From assembly GCA_039566865.1 (NCBI GenBank), contig CM076948.1, forward strand, positions 14,829,001 through 14,893,000: 64,000 nucleotides of DNA. Direction: 5' to 3'. Numbering within the stretch: position 1 is the first letter of the stretch; each line of letters opens with the position of its first letter. Made by a program: the position numbers and the translations under genes. The notes under the pieces were generated by a model. The model was not told where the DNA came from and searched no databases. It saw only the letters and a program-made list of their open reading frames with translations. Source of the DNA: Aurelia coerulea (taxonomy: Eukaryota > Cnidaria > Scyphozoa > Semaeostomeae > Ulmaridae). Shown here piece by piece: positions 41,076-52,524 of this stretch.

Positions 41076-41972
41076 GACACTTTAACAGAATTGCGTACCA
41101 ATTATTGGATCGTACGGGGCAGACAAAAGGTTAAAAAGTTCATTGCAAAATGTTGCGTTTGTAAGAAAGTTGAAGGGAGAAGTTATACTGCTCCTCCACA
41201 GCCACCTTTACCCAATTTTATTAGACTAGATATCGGACATGCGTTTACAAAGGTTGGAATTGACTTCGCAGGACCAGTTTATGTGAAAAACATGTACGGA
41301 ACTGATGCAAATATGTATAAAGCTTACATACTGCTAATCACTTGCGCTTCTAGTCGAGCTATACACTTGAAGCTTGTACCGAGTTTACACGTCGAACCGT
41401 TGATTCGTGGTCTGAAACGCTTTCAGTCGCGAAGAGGAATTCCATCGTTTATAATCAGTGACAACGGTAAAACTTTCAAAGATTCGAAATTACGTGCGTT
41501 TTTACTCGACAATAGGACGATTTGGAACTTTATTGTAGAGAGAGGAGCCTGGGTCGGAGGTTTTTACGAGCGTTTAGTGCAGTCGACGAAGAGATGTTTG
41601 AAAAAGATTTTGAAAAACGCGAAATTAACGTACGAAGAAATGTTAACCCATTTGATCGAAGTTGAAGGAGTTCTTAATTCTAGGCCCTTGACTTATGTAT
41701 ACGATGAAATCGGAGAAGCTTTGACACCTTCTCATCTTATTTGCGGGCGCAGATTGTTAGACAGACCAAAACTGAATCCAAATGCGCAAATTGTGGAAGT
41801 CGAAAACAAAGTGGAATTGTCGAAGCGTGCAAACTATTTGCAGCAATTGTTGGAGCATTTTAGAAATCGTTTTCGGCGGGAATACTTAACAAGTCTGAGA
41901 GAGTTTCATACATCTAAATCGCCCAGCGGAAATAGAATTATTAAAGAAGGACACATCGTGACAGTTCTATGA
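41076..41972 (+). pseudogene. BEL/Pao integrase, C-terminally truncated
   Basis: The frame resumes with LTELRTNYWIVRGRQKVKKF, the CC.CKK zinc-binding Cys pair and PPLPNFIRLDIGHAFTKVGI. The core carries VGIDFAGP (Asp), SRAIHLKL, SFIISDNGKTF (Asp) and VERGAWVGGFYERLVQSTKR (Glu), the complete D,D,E set, then LNSRPLTYV and LTPSHLICGRRL. It stops at 41972 after GHIVTVL. The DUF5641-like tail and 3' LTR normally found next are absent; unrelated repetitive sequence follows. Integrase would insert the retrotransposon DNA into chromosomes. Confidence 0.88.
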
Positions 41973-43142
41973 AGTGTGATTGAGGCCAAAAGTACAATTT
42001 GATCATTGTAAAGAAAAGTTGATAGTCTAAGATACAAGTTGATCAAGATGACTGTATTTGATACTGCATTTGTACAATGCTACCTTGCTGGTCTCACACA
42101 CAAGCCAGTGAGCTAAACTGCAATTTGACAAGAGTGTTTGCAAGTCGAATCCTGCAAAGGCAAGTTGATTATTGCACATGCAATTCGATAGGCGAAGCGA
42201 ACACGAACTGGGCGGATTCACACTGGTGCTTGCGGTGCTTGAGCACCAGTCAGATTTTCAACTCCTTTCTAACTTTGAATGTATAAGGTTTGAAATTGAT
42301 AATTGAAAAGATCCTGTTTTTCTGAGTTTCTTAAATGGTTGATTCTATCGAAATAATAAAAACTTGAATTACTTTCAACAATCCCTATCAAGACGAAGAA
42401 CACTGCGAAGCGATATTTTCCATTGCGAGATTTTGACAGCGGATAGTCTGCGACAGTGACCCCCTGTTTTCAAAAAGCTTCCCAGCCAATCACGTGGACA
42501 TTCAAAGTAAAGCAAACAAAGGAGAAAGAGCGAAGACAACCCCCTGTTTGATTGGACTCGACTTCATTCGGAGGCCTTTTGTGCGTCGTTGCATTCACTT
42601 GGTTTTCGCGGGAGCGCCAGTCACATTTGAAATTGTTTATGCTAGCCAATCTGCGTTCGTGTTGAGAAGAGCATTTTAGGCGGGAGCCCCAGTCAGTTTT
42701 GAAAAATATCATCCTAACCAATGGATGATCGAGACGACTGGGGCTCAATTTTGGCGGGAGCCCTAGTCAGATTCAAAATCATATGTGGTAGCATAATCAT
42801 GGTACTGTGATAGTTTACGGGGGGTGCATTCAGACTTTCGAAGGTTTTTGGGCGGGAATTACAATCGTTGCTCGCCATGGCCTAAGTTGGTCTCTGCAAT
42901 CGCTCCGTCCAAAGGAATGTCCAACGTGAATTATCGAGTCGAATTAGAAATAATATTCAGTAACACATTATCGAAGAAGGAAAAGGCTGTTGTAGAATTG
43001 AGAGAGAAGGCTGCAAAGGACCTAGAATCACAGAGAAGGGAGAAGAGTTGTGGAACGGAGTAAGCAAGATGTAACTTCGCGTCACTGCAATTTCCTGAGA
43101 GTCAGAGGGGGAGAGCAAATGATTTGCAGCCGGTTCGGTGAG
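41973..43142. other. Repetitive non-coding stretch after the BEL integrase
   Basis: 41973-42190 is built of loosely repeated CAAGTTGAT/GATGCAA motifs that recur at 45788-45965, suggesting one sequence split by later insertions. GAGCACCAGTCAGATTTTC near 42240 also recurs near 45755. Phrases like GGCGGGAGCCCCAGTCAG repeat at 42677, 42755 and 42615. No gene seen. Confidence 0.5.
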
Positions 43143-44498
43143 CAGGGGCGGATCCAGCCCAAAATCAGATGTACGCACGAACGAGCGCGAAGCGCGAGGA
43201 AAATGGGGGTCCGGGGGCGTAGCCCCCGGAAAATTTTTTGGGGCCACGCCCTTCAGACTCTCAGACAACGCCCCTTTTTTCAATTTTTCGCTGAAACGCC
43301 CTATCAGATAAAGAGGGAGTTTCTTACACACAGAAGGAAGCTAGTTTTCTAAATTCCTTGTCTCGTAAATCCTATTGTCAAGTCAGCTCAAAACAACATC
43401 ATAGACTACAACAGACTTTTGTCTCCCATACATAACTTCTTTGAAATGGGCCTATTATGTCTGCAACACAACGTTTTTTATTTTGTTTGAAATTCAATGA
43501 ATTAAATTACTGGTGACGTTAAAACAACGTGGAAATGTCTAAACAAAATAACTGCTTACCAAAAACAAGAAATTCATCCTGGTGAACTTTTTGATGGGAT
43601 TTTCATTCAGTCAAAAGAGCAGAGGGAACATATCATCGGTTCTTGCTTGCTATTTGCAAATCATATTAATATGCCTTGTGCTGTCAAGATGAGCAGTTTC
43701 GTGGAGCTCTTGCAAATAAAGAACAACCGTCTCTCCTTGGTTTCCAACCTGGTTTCCATCATCATGCGATTAAAACAACAACACTTCTTTTTCATCAGCC
43801 AGTATTATGCTTGTTTATATCTTCATGATCAAATTCGTCATTTAGGCCATGCACGAGACATGAAAGAAACTTTCTCCTAGAACGAGGTTAGCCCTTTAGT
43901 GGGTGGTCGTGTGACAGGGACTTCATATAATATTGGCCATTCCCAGGACGTGCTTCCACATTTTCGCCGTCAAGCTTTTCCTATTCATTTCTATTGCGTT
44001 GCTAAAAAGCATCGGTCGCCTCATATGCTTACAAAAATCATCCCTGAAAAGTTGGTACTGCTTTTCCATTCATCTCATATGTCCGCGCAGTTTCTTAATT
44101 CATTCGAGGTCGCACGCAATTTATGCACAGAGTCGCCTTTGTTGAAGTAATTTATTCGGAACTTGATGCTCCCTACGAATTTATGCAGACACAAAGTTTT
44201 AGAAGCGAGGTTTGTGGAGGTGTGGCTCTCCACCGCAGTGCCTTTCAATATCCTCCATGAAGCAATTCGCGTTAGGAACTGAGCGGAACTGAGGGACTCG
44301 ACCGACTGAAGGATTGAGTTGGCGAAATAGAAATGTCGAGCATAAATGTTCTGAGAATTTGCTGAGGATTTCATTAAACTGAAAGAAATAGGTTCGCCGC
44401 CATTTATAAAGTTCTCATAGAATTTCTTTCTTCAAACTTGAACTAGCAAAAGAGACATGCTTACGCAAGCACAGTGCGAACGTCTGGATCCGCCCCTG
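43143..44498. mobile_element. 1.36-kb hAT-like non-autonomous element, TSD CGGTGAG
   Basis: Ends CAGGGGCGGATCCAG and CTGGATCCGCCCCTG; CGGTGAG stands at 43136-43142 and 44499-44505 (the eighth base differs). Inside, a GGGGGCGTAGCCCCC palindrome is followed by GGGGCCACGCCCTTCAGACT, a phrase shared with the elements at 54576 and 55966. Open frames are short and unrecognised, so no transposase. Confidence 0.88.
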
Positions 44499-44619
44499 CG
44501 GTGAGTCTCCAATCCAATTGAAAAAGTTTCGAATTTGATACGCCGCGAAACTCAAAGAATATGTTTTGTTAATTCATTTGTTTGGCTGGTTTCTGCTGGT
44601 TTAAGAATATCACCCTCAT

Positions 44620-45178
44620 TCACTTCACTTCTGTCTTCCTAAACCTTTCAAGATATCCTTCACATTCATTTGATATATTGAAAATATTGAAATCGTGATA
44701 AATAGTTTTAAAGCTAGAAGGACCCCTGGGTGTTTTGTGTGATTTTTCATGCAGTGCAGAGAGGAAATCAAATTTGCAGGAGGGAGGAAACGAGGGAGGA
44801 AACACAAAAGCTCCACAATCATTTAGATGTAATCAAATTTCATCAATTATTCCAGCTGTCACTCAATTGCATTATTCCGTTGTACCATAGTAAAGTAATT
44901 GGACCATAGCAAGAATGTGAAATATTGTAAAGGAGAACATTTCACAAAAGCCCAGAAACACCAGCAATACAAGTTCTTAAAGTTTCCTAATTTCTCATGA
45001 AATTTCCACCTTTTGATATCAAAAGTTTCTTTTGTCTTCTTGGCTTTTAGCTGCATGAAATGTGTTGCAGTTTCTACCACAGCCACTTATTTGTTTCTTG
45101 ACATACATCACATTATTTTGGAAGGAAAGAGTCTCATAGTGCTCAAGAAATGTTGCTCAAGAGTAAAGGTTTAAATAA
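44620..45178. other. Stretch without recognisable gene
   Basis: AT-rich; no domain or bounded repeat seen before the TSD of the next MITE. Confidence 0.4.
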
Positions 45179-45186
45179 CAACAACT

Positions 45187-45466
45187 CCCGGGGGGGGGGT
45201 ACTTGACCAGGTTTTGGTCGGGGACGTGCCATCGAAGCTTCCAAAACATCACACCAATTTTGCGAAAAAGTATACCTTATACCAATTTTCCCAAAAAAGT
45301 ATACCAAAATCGTTCTTTAAACCAAAATCGCGAAAATCGATACCGTTCCTTATACCAAAATCGTGAAAATCGATACCGTTCCTTATACCAAAATCGCGAA
45401 AAACGATACCCTTCCCGATGGCACGTCCCCGTACCCAAAATATGTGAAGTAACCCCCCCCCTTTGC
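45187..45466. mobile_element. 280-bp hAT-like MITE with 8-bp TSD CAACAACT
   Basis: Starts CCCGGGGGGGGGGTACTT; the right end AAGTAACCCCCCCCCTTTGC has lost the outer match. CAACAACT stands at 45179-45186 and 45467-45474. It contains CGGGGACGTGCCATCG near the left and its inverse near the right, and three tandem TACCAAAATCG-type units. Same family as 9821 and 11479. Confidence 0.88.
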
Positions 45467-45563
45467 CAACAACTTTGCCAAGAGGTGGATTAATTTTTTT
45501 TTTGAGACTGATAGGCAATCAGATATCTCCATACTTCGTAGCGTTTAACGCTTGTAAAAATAC

Positions 45564-45781
45564 AGGAAACTCCTAATAAAAAAGGAGTTTCCTTAGCCCT
45601 AAAACGGGCGTTTCTTACGATTTAAATGGGCGTTTCCCATCGAAAAAAGGGCGTGACCCCAAACAATTTTCCGGGGGCTCCGCCCCCGGAGCCCCCCTTT
45701 TCCGGGGGCTCCGCCCCCGGACCCCCTCCACCGCCGCGCTTCGCGCGACTAGAGCACCAGTCAGAATTTACGCTGGATCCG
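45564..45781. repeat. Hairpin and GC-palindrome region, part of a CAGGGGCGGATCC-type element
   Basis: AGGAAACTCC…GGAGTTTCCT forms a hairpin at 45564-45595. GGGGGCTCCGCCCCC occurs twice at 45672-45721. GCTGGATCCGCCCCTG at 45767-45782 is a right terminus identical to that of the 43143-44498 element. The matching left terminus is unclear (a worn CTGGGCGGATTCAC near 42209 is a candidate, which would make a 3.6-kb element enclosing 43143-45466). Confidence 0.6.
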
Positions 45782-46332
45782 CCCCTGCGCGAACGCATGC
45801 AAGTTGATAAGCAAACATGCCATTTGATAAACGCAATGAACCACTAAGTGATGCTTCGAAAGTCGATACTAATTAGCGAACAATGCGTGCAATAGACCTC
45901 TAACCGATGCAAATTAGTGTGTGATGAACCTCTAAGTGATGCTACTTTGGTCAATGGACCGTGGATAGATAGACCTTCCGATTAAAGATGACAAACTCTC
46001 CTGCCAGCAAATCATCACAGCAGCAATGGAGCGGGAAATGAATCCTTTCCAAAACAGATAATGCTGTTTGAATAGACCCTTGTGCAAGGGAACGATGCGT
46101 ATAATGCAGGGGGTTGCCTCATCCAAATATTTCACATGCATTGTCTCTGCTATTGTTTTTCTTTCTTTAGAACTGAATAGCGTTACCTCTGGTACAAAAT
46201 AAAAACACAACTTTTCCTTACACGCCGACAGATTTTCCCCCATGTTTTACCCCCATCACATAAGTACGATTGCAATTTAAAAGGCATTGAGGCATTTAGG
46301 CATTTTGAGGCAGTGAGAATATTCTTTTCAGA

Positions 46333-47288
46333 ATGGATCAACGCGACAGGGGGTTCGCTGAAGCATCTCGCCTCTTAAATAATCTTGTACAGTTTTTTGG
46401 TACACCCCACTCCGAGTCTAGCACAAGAACACAAGGGCGCCGGAGCCACGGGGGCAGCGGGGGCAGCTGCCCCCGTTGCCCTAGCGGTACGGGGGCAGCG
46501 CAGGGGCAGCAAAGTGCCCTTTCCAAAATTTATTTCAGAGAGCTATTAATTAATCGCGTCTGTTAGACATTGGAAGCGAGTTGTTTCTCGTCCGCAGTCA
46601 CAATAATAGAACGATTCCTTCCCCTCTCAAGATGAGAGTGTGTTCAAGTCGCCACGTGGTGGTCTGGGGTGGAAATGTCCCTGTCCACCCCAGTTTTCAC
46701 AGAGATCGATCTTAATTTCTCGAAATCAAAAAAAAGATTGGGGAAGGTAGATTTTGATTTACTTGAAACTTGAATCATATCTTTTCCTTCCTCGTAAATG
46801 ATGTACTTTCTGTTTCGATTTTTGTTGCGCAAAAATGCTCGCTGTTATAGAAAGTACTGCTTGAGATGGTTGCTTTTCCAGAATTATCAACTAATAGATC
46901 GAAATAATAAAAAAGGGCATTTCCACGTTTTCCGAGTGTCTCACAGGCGTTTCCCACGTTCTCTGAGGGTTTGAAGGGCGTAACCAGGAGAATTTTTCTG
47001 GGGGCTTTGCCCCCAGACCCCCATATATCTTTCCATTCCGGCTTTTTGGGCTGGCGACACCCGTCTCGAAATAGATGTTTAGCACAATATCCTAAACGAC
47101 GATTCCCGAGCCGCCCGATTATTTTCAACGGCAAACTTTGACACCCCAAGGTGCCCTTTCTGCGATTCCTGCCCCCGCCGTATCATGAAGCTTCCGGCGC
47201 CTCTGCAAGAACATCAGCATCTGCTGCTACCTCAACAGTTACATCAGTTTCTGCTCCTGCAACCAGAGCTTTTTTTAAGGAATTTTAA
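46333..47288 (+). pseudogene. Small coding exon split by a hAT-like insertion (tentative)
   Basis: ATG at 46333 opens MDQRDRGFAEASRLLNNLVQ, which runs in frame to the end of the TSD at 46431. Skipping the insertion and one TSD copy, the same frame continues from 47214 with a Ser/Ala/Thr-rich stretch to a TAA at about 47288. The restored frame of about 60 codons suggests a real exon or small protein. The M-D-x-R-D start plus a Ser/Thr/Ala linker reminds me of N-termini of transposon-linked HECT proteins, but no domain proves it. Confidence 0.35.
46432..47205. mobile_element. 774-bp hAT-like element with 8-bp TSD CAAGAACA
   Basis: Ends CAAGGGCGCCGGAGCC and CTTCCGGCGCCTCTG; CAAGAACA stands at 46424-46431 and 47206-47213. 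The interior has a GGGGGCAGCTGCCCCC palindrome near the left end and GGGGGCTTTGCCCCC near 47000. No transposase. Confidence 0.88.
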
Positions 47289-47289
47289 G

Positions 47290-48864
47290 TGGGGAGGCAA
47301 ATCCTAAAAAGGGGATATGGATATGTTATTGGTCTAAATGGCTAGAAAAGCAAGCTAAAAAACAGGCCCGTAAGAGCGTTTTTCAAATGGGGGGGGGGGG
47401 TGGGGCACTAATTCGTGCCGAAGGCGTAAGGTGTTCGGGGGTCCCAAATTTTTTTTGGTCAATGCCTTCTTTCTTTTGGCAACGCCCTTCTGTGCATTGC
47501 TGATGAAAGGGCATTTTATGCTCGGAGGTCCTGGAGAAAAATAGACAAATTTCGAAATGCCTTCGCCCCATACAGCAGTCCGGCGTACCAGTTCAACCGA
47601 TTTGGTAGAGGGGGGAGTGCCTCCTCCTATTAAGCTCCTCCTATTTCAGCTGACGACAGACGCACGATGCTTCGAGAAGGGGGAGTTGGTTTGGTACTTG
47701 ATTGAGAATCATCTTATTTGTTCTTTAAGATAAAATTTCTTTGCAGTGACGATTTGCTTGCATTTCATCAGTAAATTTAAATTTCATAATACTTCAACAT
47801 CTAGTTGACTTTTCCACCTTGATATTTGTTTCTCATCTTTCCATAAGCAAGATTTCTTCAGATCCTATTTATGAATAAAATAAAAGGTTTTGGGCTTCTT
47901 TACTCTCTCCATATATCTTAATAATGTTTAAACTTTAAGAAAATGCATCTTTTGGATTTTTTGTACCTAAGTTTCTTGTAAAAATGAATGTGTGAATTAT
48001 GAAATTTACTGAATTTAAAATACATCCCAGAGTAATGCTTCGATAAATGCAAAAGCAAAGAGTTGAACTCTCCTTGCTATAAGAAATTGAGAAAACAGCC
48101 TGCATTGAAATCTCTTTACACGTATTTTTCATAAGAAACTAAGAATTTTGGCCAATACTGAATTTCTAGAAATTATCACATTTTTAGTTCTCAGAATTGT
48201 TCCATAACAATCTTCACGTTCCTGTGCCTTCGTGAATTTTTCAGAACGTTTCTTGAAGCTTTTCCAATGTTTACATATTACCGAAGTACTTCGCGAGTAG
48301 AACAGGAAACAAGTGAGAATGAACTAAAAATGTGACGAGGATTTGATTTCCTTTATTAAAATGAATGGTTTCTCAGGTTATATTTTCCCAGTACTGGAGT
48401 TACTTTATCTTTTCGTGATCCGATAGCTGAGTTTCTTATAGGCAGTTTCTTATTAAAAGATAAATACATGAACTCCATTCCATAAGAAGGTTTCTTAGAT
48501 TATATCTACCTGTTTTATTATTCTCAATCTATGCGATGCACGTATATATCGAGCCAGTCGGGTTTGAAACTTTCTTCGGGCATGATGTGCAAACATTCTC
48601 TACTTCTCTGTACAACTTATCTCCACTCTTTTCTTCCTCCCTCCTCAATCAAAGATCGAATTAAAACAAGGAAACAAACCAACAATCAATCCCTCAGCTT
48701 TCAATTTCACAAGCATAGAATGTTCTGTATTGTTTGACCAACTCTGTGCGGAAGGGATTTCCACAAGTTTTCTTAAACTTCGGCATATTTGTTTACTGAA
48801 TAAACTTAGCACCTGACATTTCCTTCTTCCAGTCACCGAGCTTTTTCCCGCCAAATCTCTCAAA
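47290..48864. other. Stretch without recognisable gene
   Basis: A G10 run at about 47391 and an ACACGTATTTTTCATAAGAAACT motif at 48119, which matches the terminus of the 51540-52524 element, are the only features. That suggests a further decayed copy around 47930-48500. Confidence 0.45.
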
Positions 48865-49394
48865 AGAGCCAATCAAGTAAGAGAATCAAAAGAACGCTGC
48901 CGAGGAAACTGATGAATGAGATTTACTTTGGCCAAAACAAAGAATCGCGCCATCCCAGGGGACTCGGGTGACTATTATTTTTGTGAAAAATTTTCATTTG
49001 TGGGACGTGGCTACGAAAAGTTAAGGAAATCTTCGACTTTTCTTGGAAGAGAAGGCGAAAGAACGCAGGTTTGAAAAAGGGCCTAAGGAGATGGTATTCT
49101 CATCAAAGCCTCGAATTTTAGTGTTATTTAAAAAACGATTTCTCTTGAAGAAAACGATTGATCGAAAATTGCAGTGGCAGAAAGTTCCAAAATTTACCAA
49201 ACTTTGATGTAAACCAATAAAATCAGTCAAAAGTTGGATAACCGTTATTGCTCGAGCGATATTGGGGGAGATGTTTTCCTCGCAGCTTCCCACAGCTTCC
49301 GCCATTGACGTGACGTCATGGTGCATTCTGATTGGTCGAGGCCCCAAATGTCAACAAATGCGCTGATTGGTCGAAAACGAAATTCCCCCTTGTT
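48865..49394 (-). repeat. Right terminal inverted repeat of the 32-kb insertion
   Basis: Inverse of 17216-17745, followed immediately by the second CCTATGGAC. It is uninterrupted, so it shows what the left arm looked like before the BEL LTR entered. Confidence 0.9.
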
Positions 49395-49403
49395 CCTATG
49401 GAC

Positions 49404-50060
49404 AGTTACCAGTAAAACTAGAAACAAAATTGATGCAACACAAAGAAAATTACTAAGAAAAGCACTTAACATAAAATGGCCAACAAAGATATCAAACGAA
49501 AATTTAATGAAGTTGACAAAACAAGAAATATGGTCAAAAATCATACAAAAACAGCGAATTAGGTGGTTTGGACATGCACTACGCCTCCCTGAAAATACAC
49601 CATGCAAGCAAGCAATAAACGAATTCAAACGAGCAGTAACAAGACCAAAAGGCCATCCCATCACAACATGGTACAGTCAAGTTTTAAGTGAACTCAAAGA
49701 TAAAAACGTTGAGATAAACAACCTCGAAGAAATCGCGAGTGACAGAAGAAAAATGAGAGAAATTGTAACAAAATTTAACTAACAGTAATGTAGTGATACG
49801 TAAAACAGGTAGAAAAATTAAGGCCCTCAACTGGAGCGACAACAACAACATTAACTCACTTCAATTAGATGAGCGTAATTTGAGGGTCCTTATGTAGTGA
49901 GGCTAAGCAACACCAACAACTATTTTAGCCTAAGCCTACTACGCTTGCGCAGACAAGGTACGGTACCAGACCTCATTAGCCCGGCCGAAGATGGCACTCA
50001 ACTCATCTCTCCAACAATAACCATGAGTGGTAGGACACAATTGGTGTGGATTGGAATAAA
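49404..50060 (+). pseudogene. LINE reverse transcriptase C-terminal part, segment 2, with 3' UTR
   Basis: It continues the frame of 16464-17215: VTSKTRNKIDATQRKLLRKA, WPTKISNENLMKLT, RIRWFGHALRLPENTPCKQA and GHPITTWYSQVL, to a TAA at 49780-49782. RIRWFGHALRLPE is characteristic of the end of many LINE ORF2 proteins. A 3' UTR follows with ACAACAACAACATT and AATAAA near 50060. The clean join across 32 kb supports the insertion call. Confidence 0.85.
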
Positions 50061-50208
50061 TTAGGTTCTTTACCTACCTCAGAATGCCATAAATATCCTT
50101 TCCTTGACTTTGGCAGCCTTTCTCAGCCATATTTTATTGTTTTGACGTCTTGGGTTCTCCGCTATCATTGTCCTGCATGTTTTTAGGGCCTGGTGTACAA
50201 CCACTTAC

Positions 50209-50508
50209 CACCGACCACACCGACCACATACCACCGACCACACTTACCACCGTCCACTTACCACACTTACCACCGACCATGATAGCCACCGACCACCGAC
50301 CACCGACCGAGAAAACCACTTACCACCGACCAATAAACCACTTACCACCGACCAATAAACCACTTACCACCGACCAAAAAGGCCACCGACCACCGACCAA
50401 GAAAGCCACTTACCACTTACCACTTACCAACGACCAAGAAGACCACTTACCACTTACCACCGACCACCGACCAAGAAAACCACTTATCACCGACCACCGA
50501 CCAAAATT
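50209..50508 (+). repeat. CCACTTACCACCGACC minisatellite, left arm
   Basis: Mixed tandem units ACCGACC and ACTTACC with occasional AAGAAAACC/AATAAACC spacers. Unit order is irregular. Not CRISPR: no constant spacer length and no unique spacers. Confidence 0.9.
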
Positions 50509-51539
50509 TTATAGAGTAAAATTTTAAAAATAATTTTAATGAGTTTCTTCTTAAAAAGTTGTAGGCTGCCCTGGAAATCCCGTATCCCTATCCAATATCT
50601 AATATTTGTCTGTTCTAGTTGATATAAATACTTTTTGTTTTAATTGATTTTCTGATTAAATAGATTTTCATTTTCTGAAGTGATGCGTTTGGAGTATATA
50701 GACCAGGAAGAGTTTATCTTCGTTTGACGTGAAGTAAATATGATTTTCTGTTCATCCGTTGGTTTACAATTGAAATTGGAGACTGATAATTAAAATCGGG
50801 GCAGAGACTTTGCGTTTTATCTACCGGGTGTCTCAAAAAAATACCCGCTTAAATTGGGTATAGTAACAAAACGATAAGATATCGGGACTTTCCGAAGACA
50901 AAGCTACATTTGTTTATCTTCAACTTGAATGCACATACCTTGCATTTTAGAATCGTCTACCAAAGCTCGCAAAGTCGAAATTTAGAGTACACCTAAAAAC
51001 GGCCTAACCATATTTGAGAAACGGCCTAGCCATATGATCAGATATCACCGGCAATGTGCAAAAGAATTTGAAATTGTGCTCAAATTTCGATTTTTAGGTT
51101 TTACTTTTGAAAAGAATTATACTTTGAGATGCTTCAATTGTTTATGATATTGTTTTTCTTTTGAGGAATCGATCCTTGCGCTGCATTCCATTGAACACGC
51201 TATTCTTATCAAAGAAAAATAAAAGGGGTACATGCACGCTTATTTTTGAGATGTGGCACGAGTTTATCATTCATATCACATTTTTATTCTATTCGCTTAG
51301 TTAGAGTCGTGGTCACGCGTCCATAATTTTTTTCAAAATAAAGACTGAAAAAATAAAGTTTGCAGGTGCTTTGTAAAATGCCCATGATATCAAATCATGG
51401 CTAGGCCCTTTTTCGAAACTTCACGCAGTCATACGGCCGGTTTTTTATGTGTCTGTTTTGTGTCTCAATGCTTACATTTGATTTTTAAGCATATGATTTG
51501 TATCACATTTTATCATTGGCGGAAACCTTAGAATGTTCA

Positions 51540-52524
51540 CTACACGTATTTTTTATAAGAAACTGCTTATAAGAAACTGAACTCTCAGATCGCCAAAAAA
51601 TTAAGAAACTCCAGTACTGGGAGAATATAAGAATCTTAACGCTATCTCACCTGGGGGGGGGTGGATTCCACCCCCCCCCCCCAACCAATCTGTTATTCGC
51701 CTATGCTATAATATGCAATGCAGGAAGCCAAGACTCCGCTACTTTGACTTTATATCTATACTGTATCAAATGATGAAAATTTCAAGATGCTAAATATAGC
51801 CTCGTAACCATGGCAACCAATGTTTTACTGTGTAGTCAACAAAATTTGTATACTTTTTTTTTAATTGTTGCAAATTTTAATCTCAAATATATGCAAAATT
51901 ATACTTACACATGTATTTGATGATATCCAACTCAATTTGAAACAAAAAATTTCAATTTAGTGCCTCATTTCATTGTTTCAATCATGTTGGTAACAATCAT
52001 GATAATCATAACTTAAATTCTTCTTATTGTCATAGCAACGGCGGGAACAATAGAGATAATTTGATTCAATCATGTGATTTTGATTGTTTGCATCAAAGTA
52101 TATATATATTTACCAATTTTAAAGATTGTAGCTACTACAACAGCAAAGAAAAAGAGGGGGGGGGGTGGAATCCACCCCCCCCCCTCAGGTATTGACCGCT
52201 TCAAAACGCCCAGGTGAGATAGGGTTAAGAATCTTAAGAATCTATTTACTTTGATGAAGGAAATCCTTGACCTTTTTCACTTTACTTTCATTTGTTTCCA
52301 GTATCATATTACTCGTTAAGGTACTTCAGTAATGTCTAAACATTGGAAAGGCTCAAACAATTTTGTTTTGAAGTGTTCACGTGAGCACGGGTAGTGAACA
52401 TGAAGATTGTTATGGTACCTCTAAGAAACTCGTAAGAAACTCTGAGTACTCAAAATCTGATAATTTTAAGAAACTTTCAGTGCTGGTCCAAATTCCTAGT
52501 TTCTTATGAAAGAAATACGTGTAC
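51540..52524. mobile_element. 985-bp TIR element, TSD ATGTTCA
   Basis: Ends CTACACGTATTTTTTATAAG and inverse ACACGTATTTCTTTCATAAG (right end at 52524). ATGTTCA stands at 51533-51539 and 52525-52531. AAGAAACT motifs fill the interior. A TTAA-flanked element (51640-52224) is nested inside. Similar AAGAAACT sequence is scattered through the window (10860-11240, 35700-36000, 47930-48500, 53160-53320). Confidence 0.75.
51640..52224. mobile_element. 585-bp TTAA-flanked MITE (piggyBac/Kolobok-like)
   Basis: Ends CGCTATCTCACCTGGG and CCCAGGTGAGATAGGG, flanked by TTAA at 51636-51639 and 52225-52228. Near each end is a poly-G/poly-C palindrome around GTGGAATCCAC. The right end CCC next to TTAA fits piggyBac. 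No transposase. Confidence 0.86.

Larger units (their letters stand above)
17746..41972 (+). mobile_element. BEL/Pao LTR retrotransposon, broken into six segments
   Basis: In order: 5' LTR, gag (DUF1759-like), zinc knuckles plus aspartic protease (DUF1758-like), RT N-terminal half, peptidase A17/RNase H part, H2C2 zinc-binding domain and integrase. The segments are separated by LINEs at 19109-20766 and 21782-22740 and by TIR elements at 23335-27866, 28370-30400 and 30592-41075. The catalytic half of RT and the stretch between RNase H and H2C2 are missing, and no 3' LTR or integrase C-terminal domain is seen after 41972. The element is dead. Confidence 0.85.
17216..49394. mobile_element. 32.2-kb composite insertion with 530-bp inverted termini and 9-bp TSD
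   Basis: The left terminus AACAAGGGGGAATTTCGTTT is inverted at the right end (…CGAAATTCCCCCTTGTT, ending 49394). The inverted match covers 17216-17745 and 48865-49394. CCTATGGAC stands at 17207-17215 and again at 49395-49403, and the interrupted LINE frame resumes exactly after one TSD copy is removed. Long TIRs with a 9-bp duplication point to Mutator-like (MULE) elements. No MULE transposase was found, so the original was probably a small non-autonomous element later swollen by the BEL retrotransposon and its own insertions. Present size therefore does not mean it moved as 32 kb. Confidence 0.88.

Noticed and set aside
42009..42022. 3' LTR start of the BEL element (TGTAAAGAAAAG)
   Set aside because: The match to the 5' LTR ends after about 12 bases; the next 200 bases are unrelated.
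17216..49394. Giant LTR retrotransposon with the 530-bp ends as LTRs
   Set aside because: The ends are inverted, not direct, and lie outside the BEL primer-binding site.
50209..50508. CRISPR-like array
   Set aside because: Units vary in length, spacers are made of the same repeat, and the context is an animal transposon terminus.
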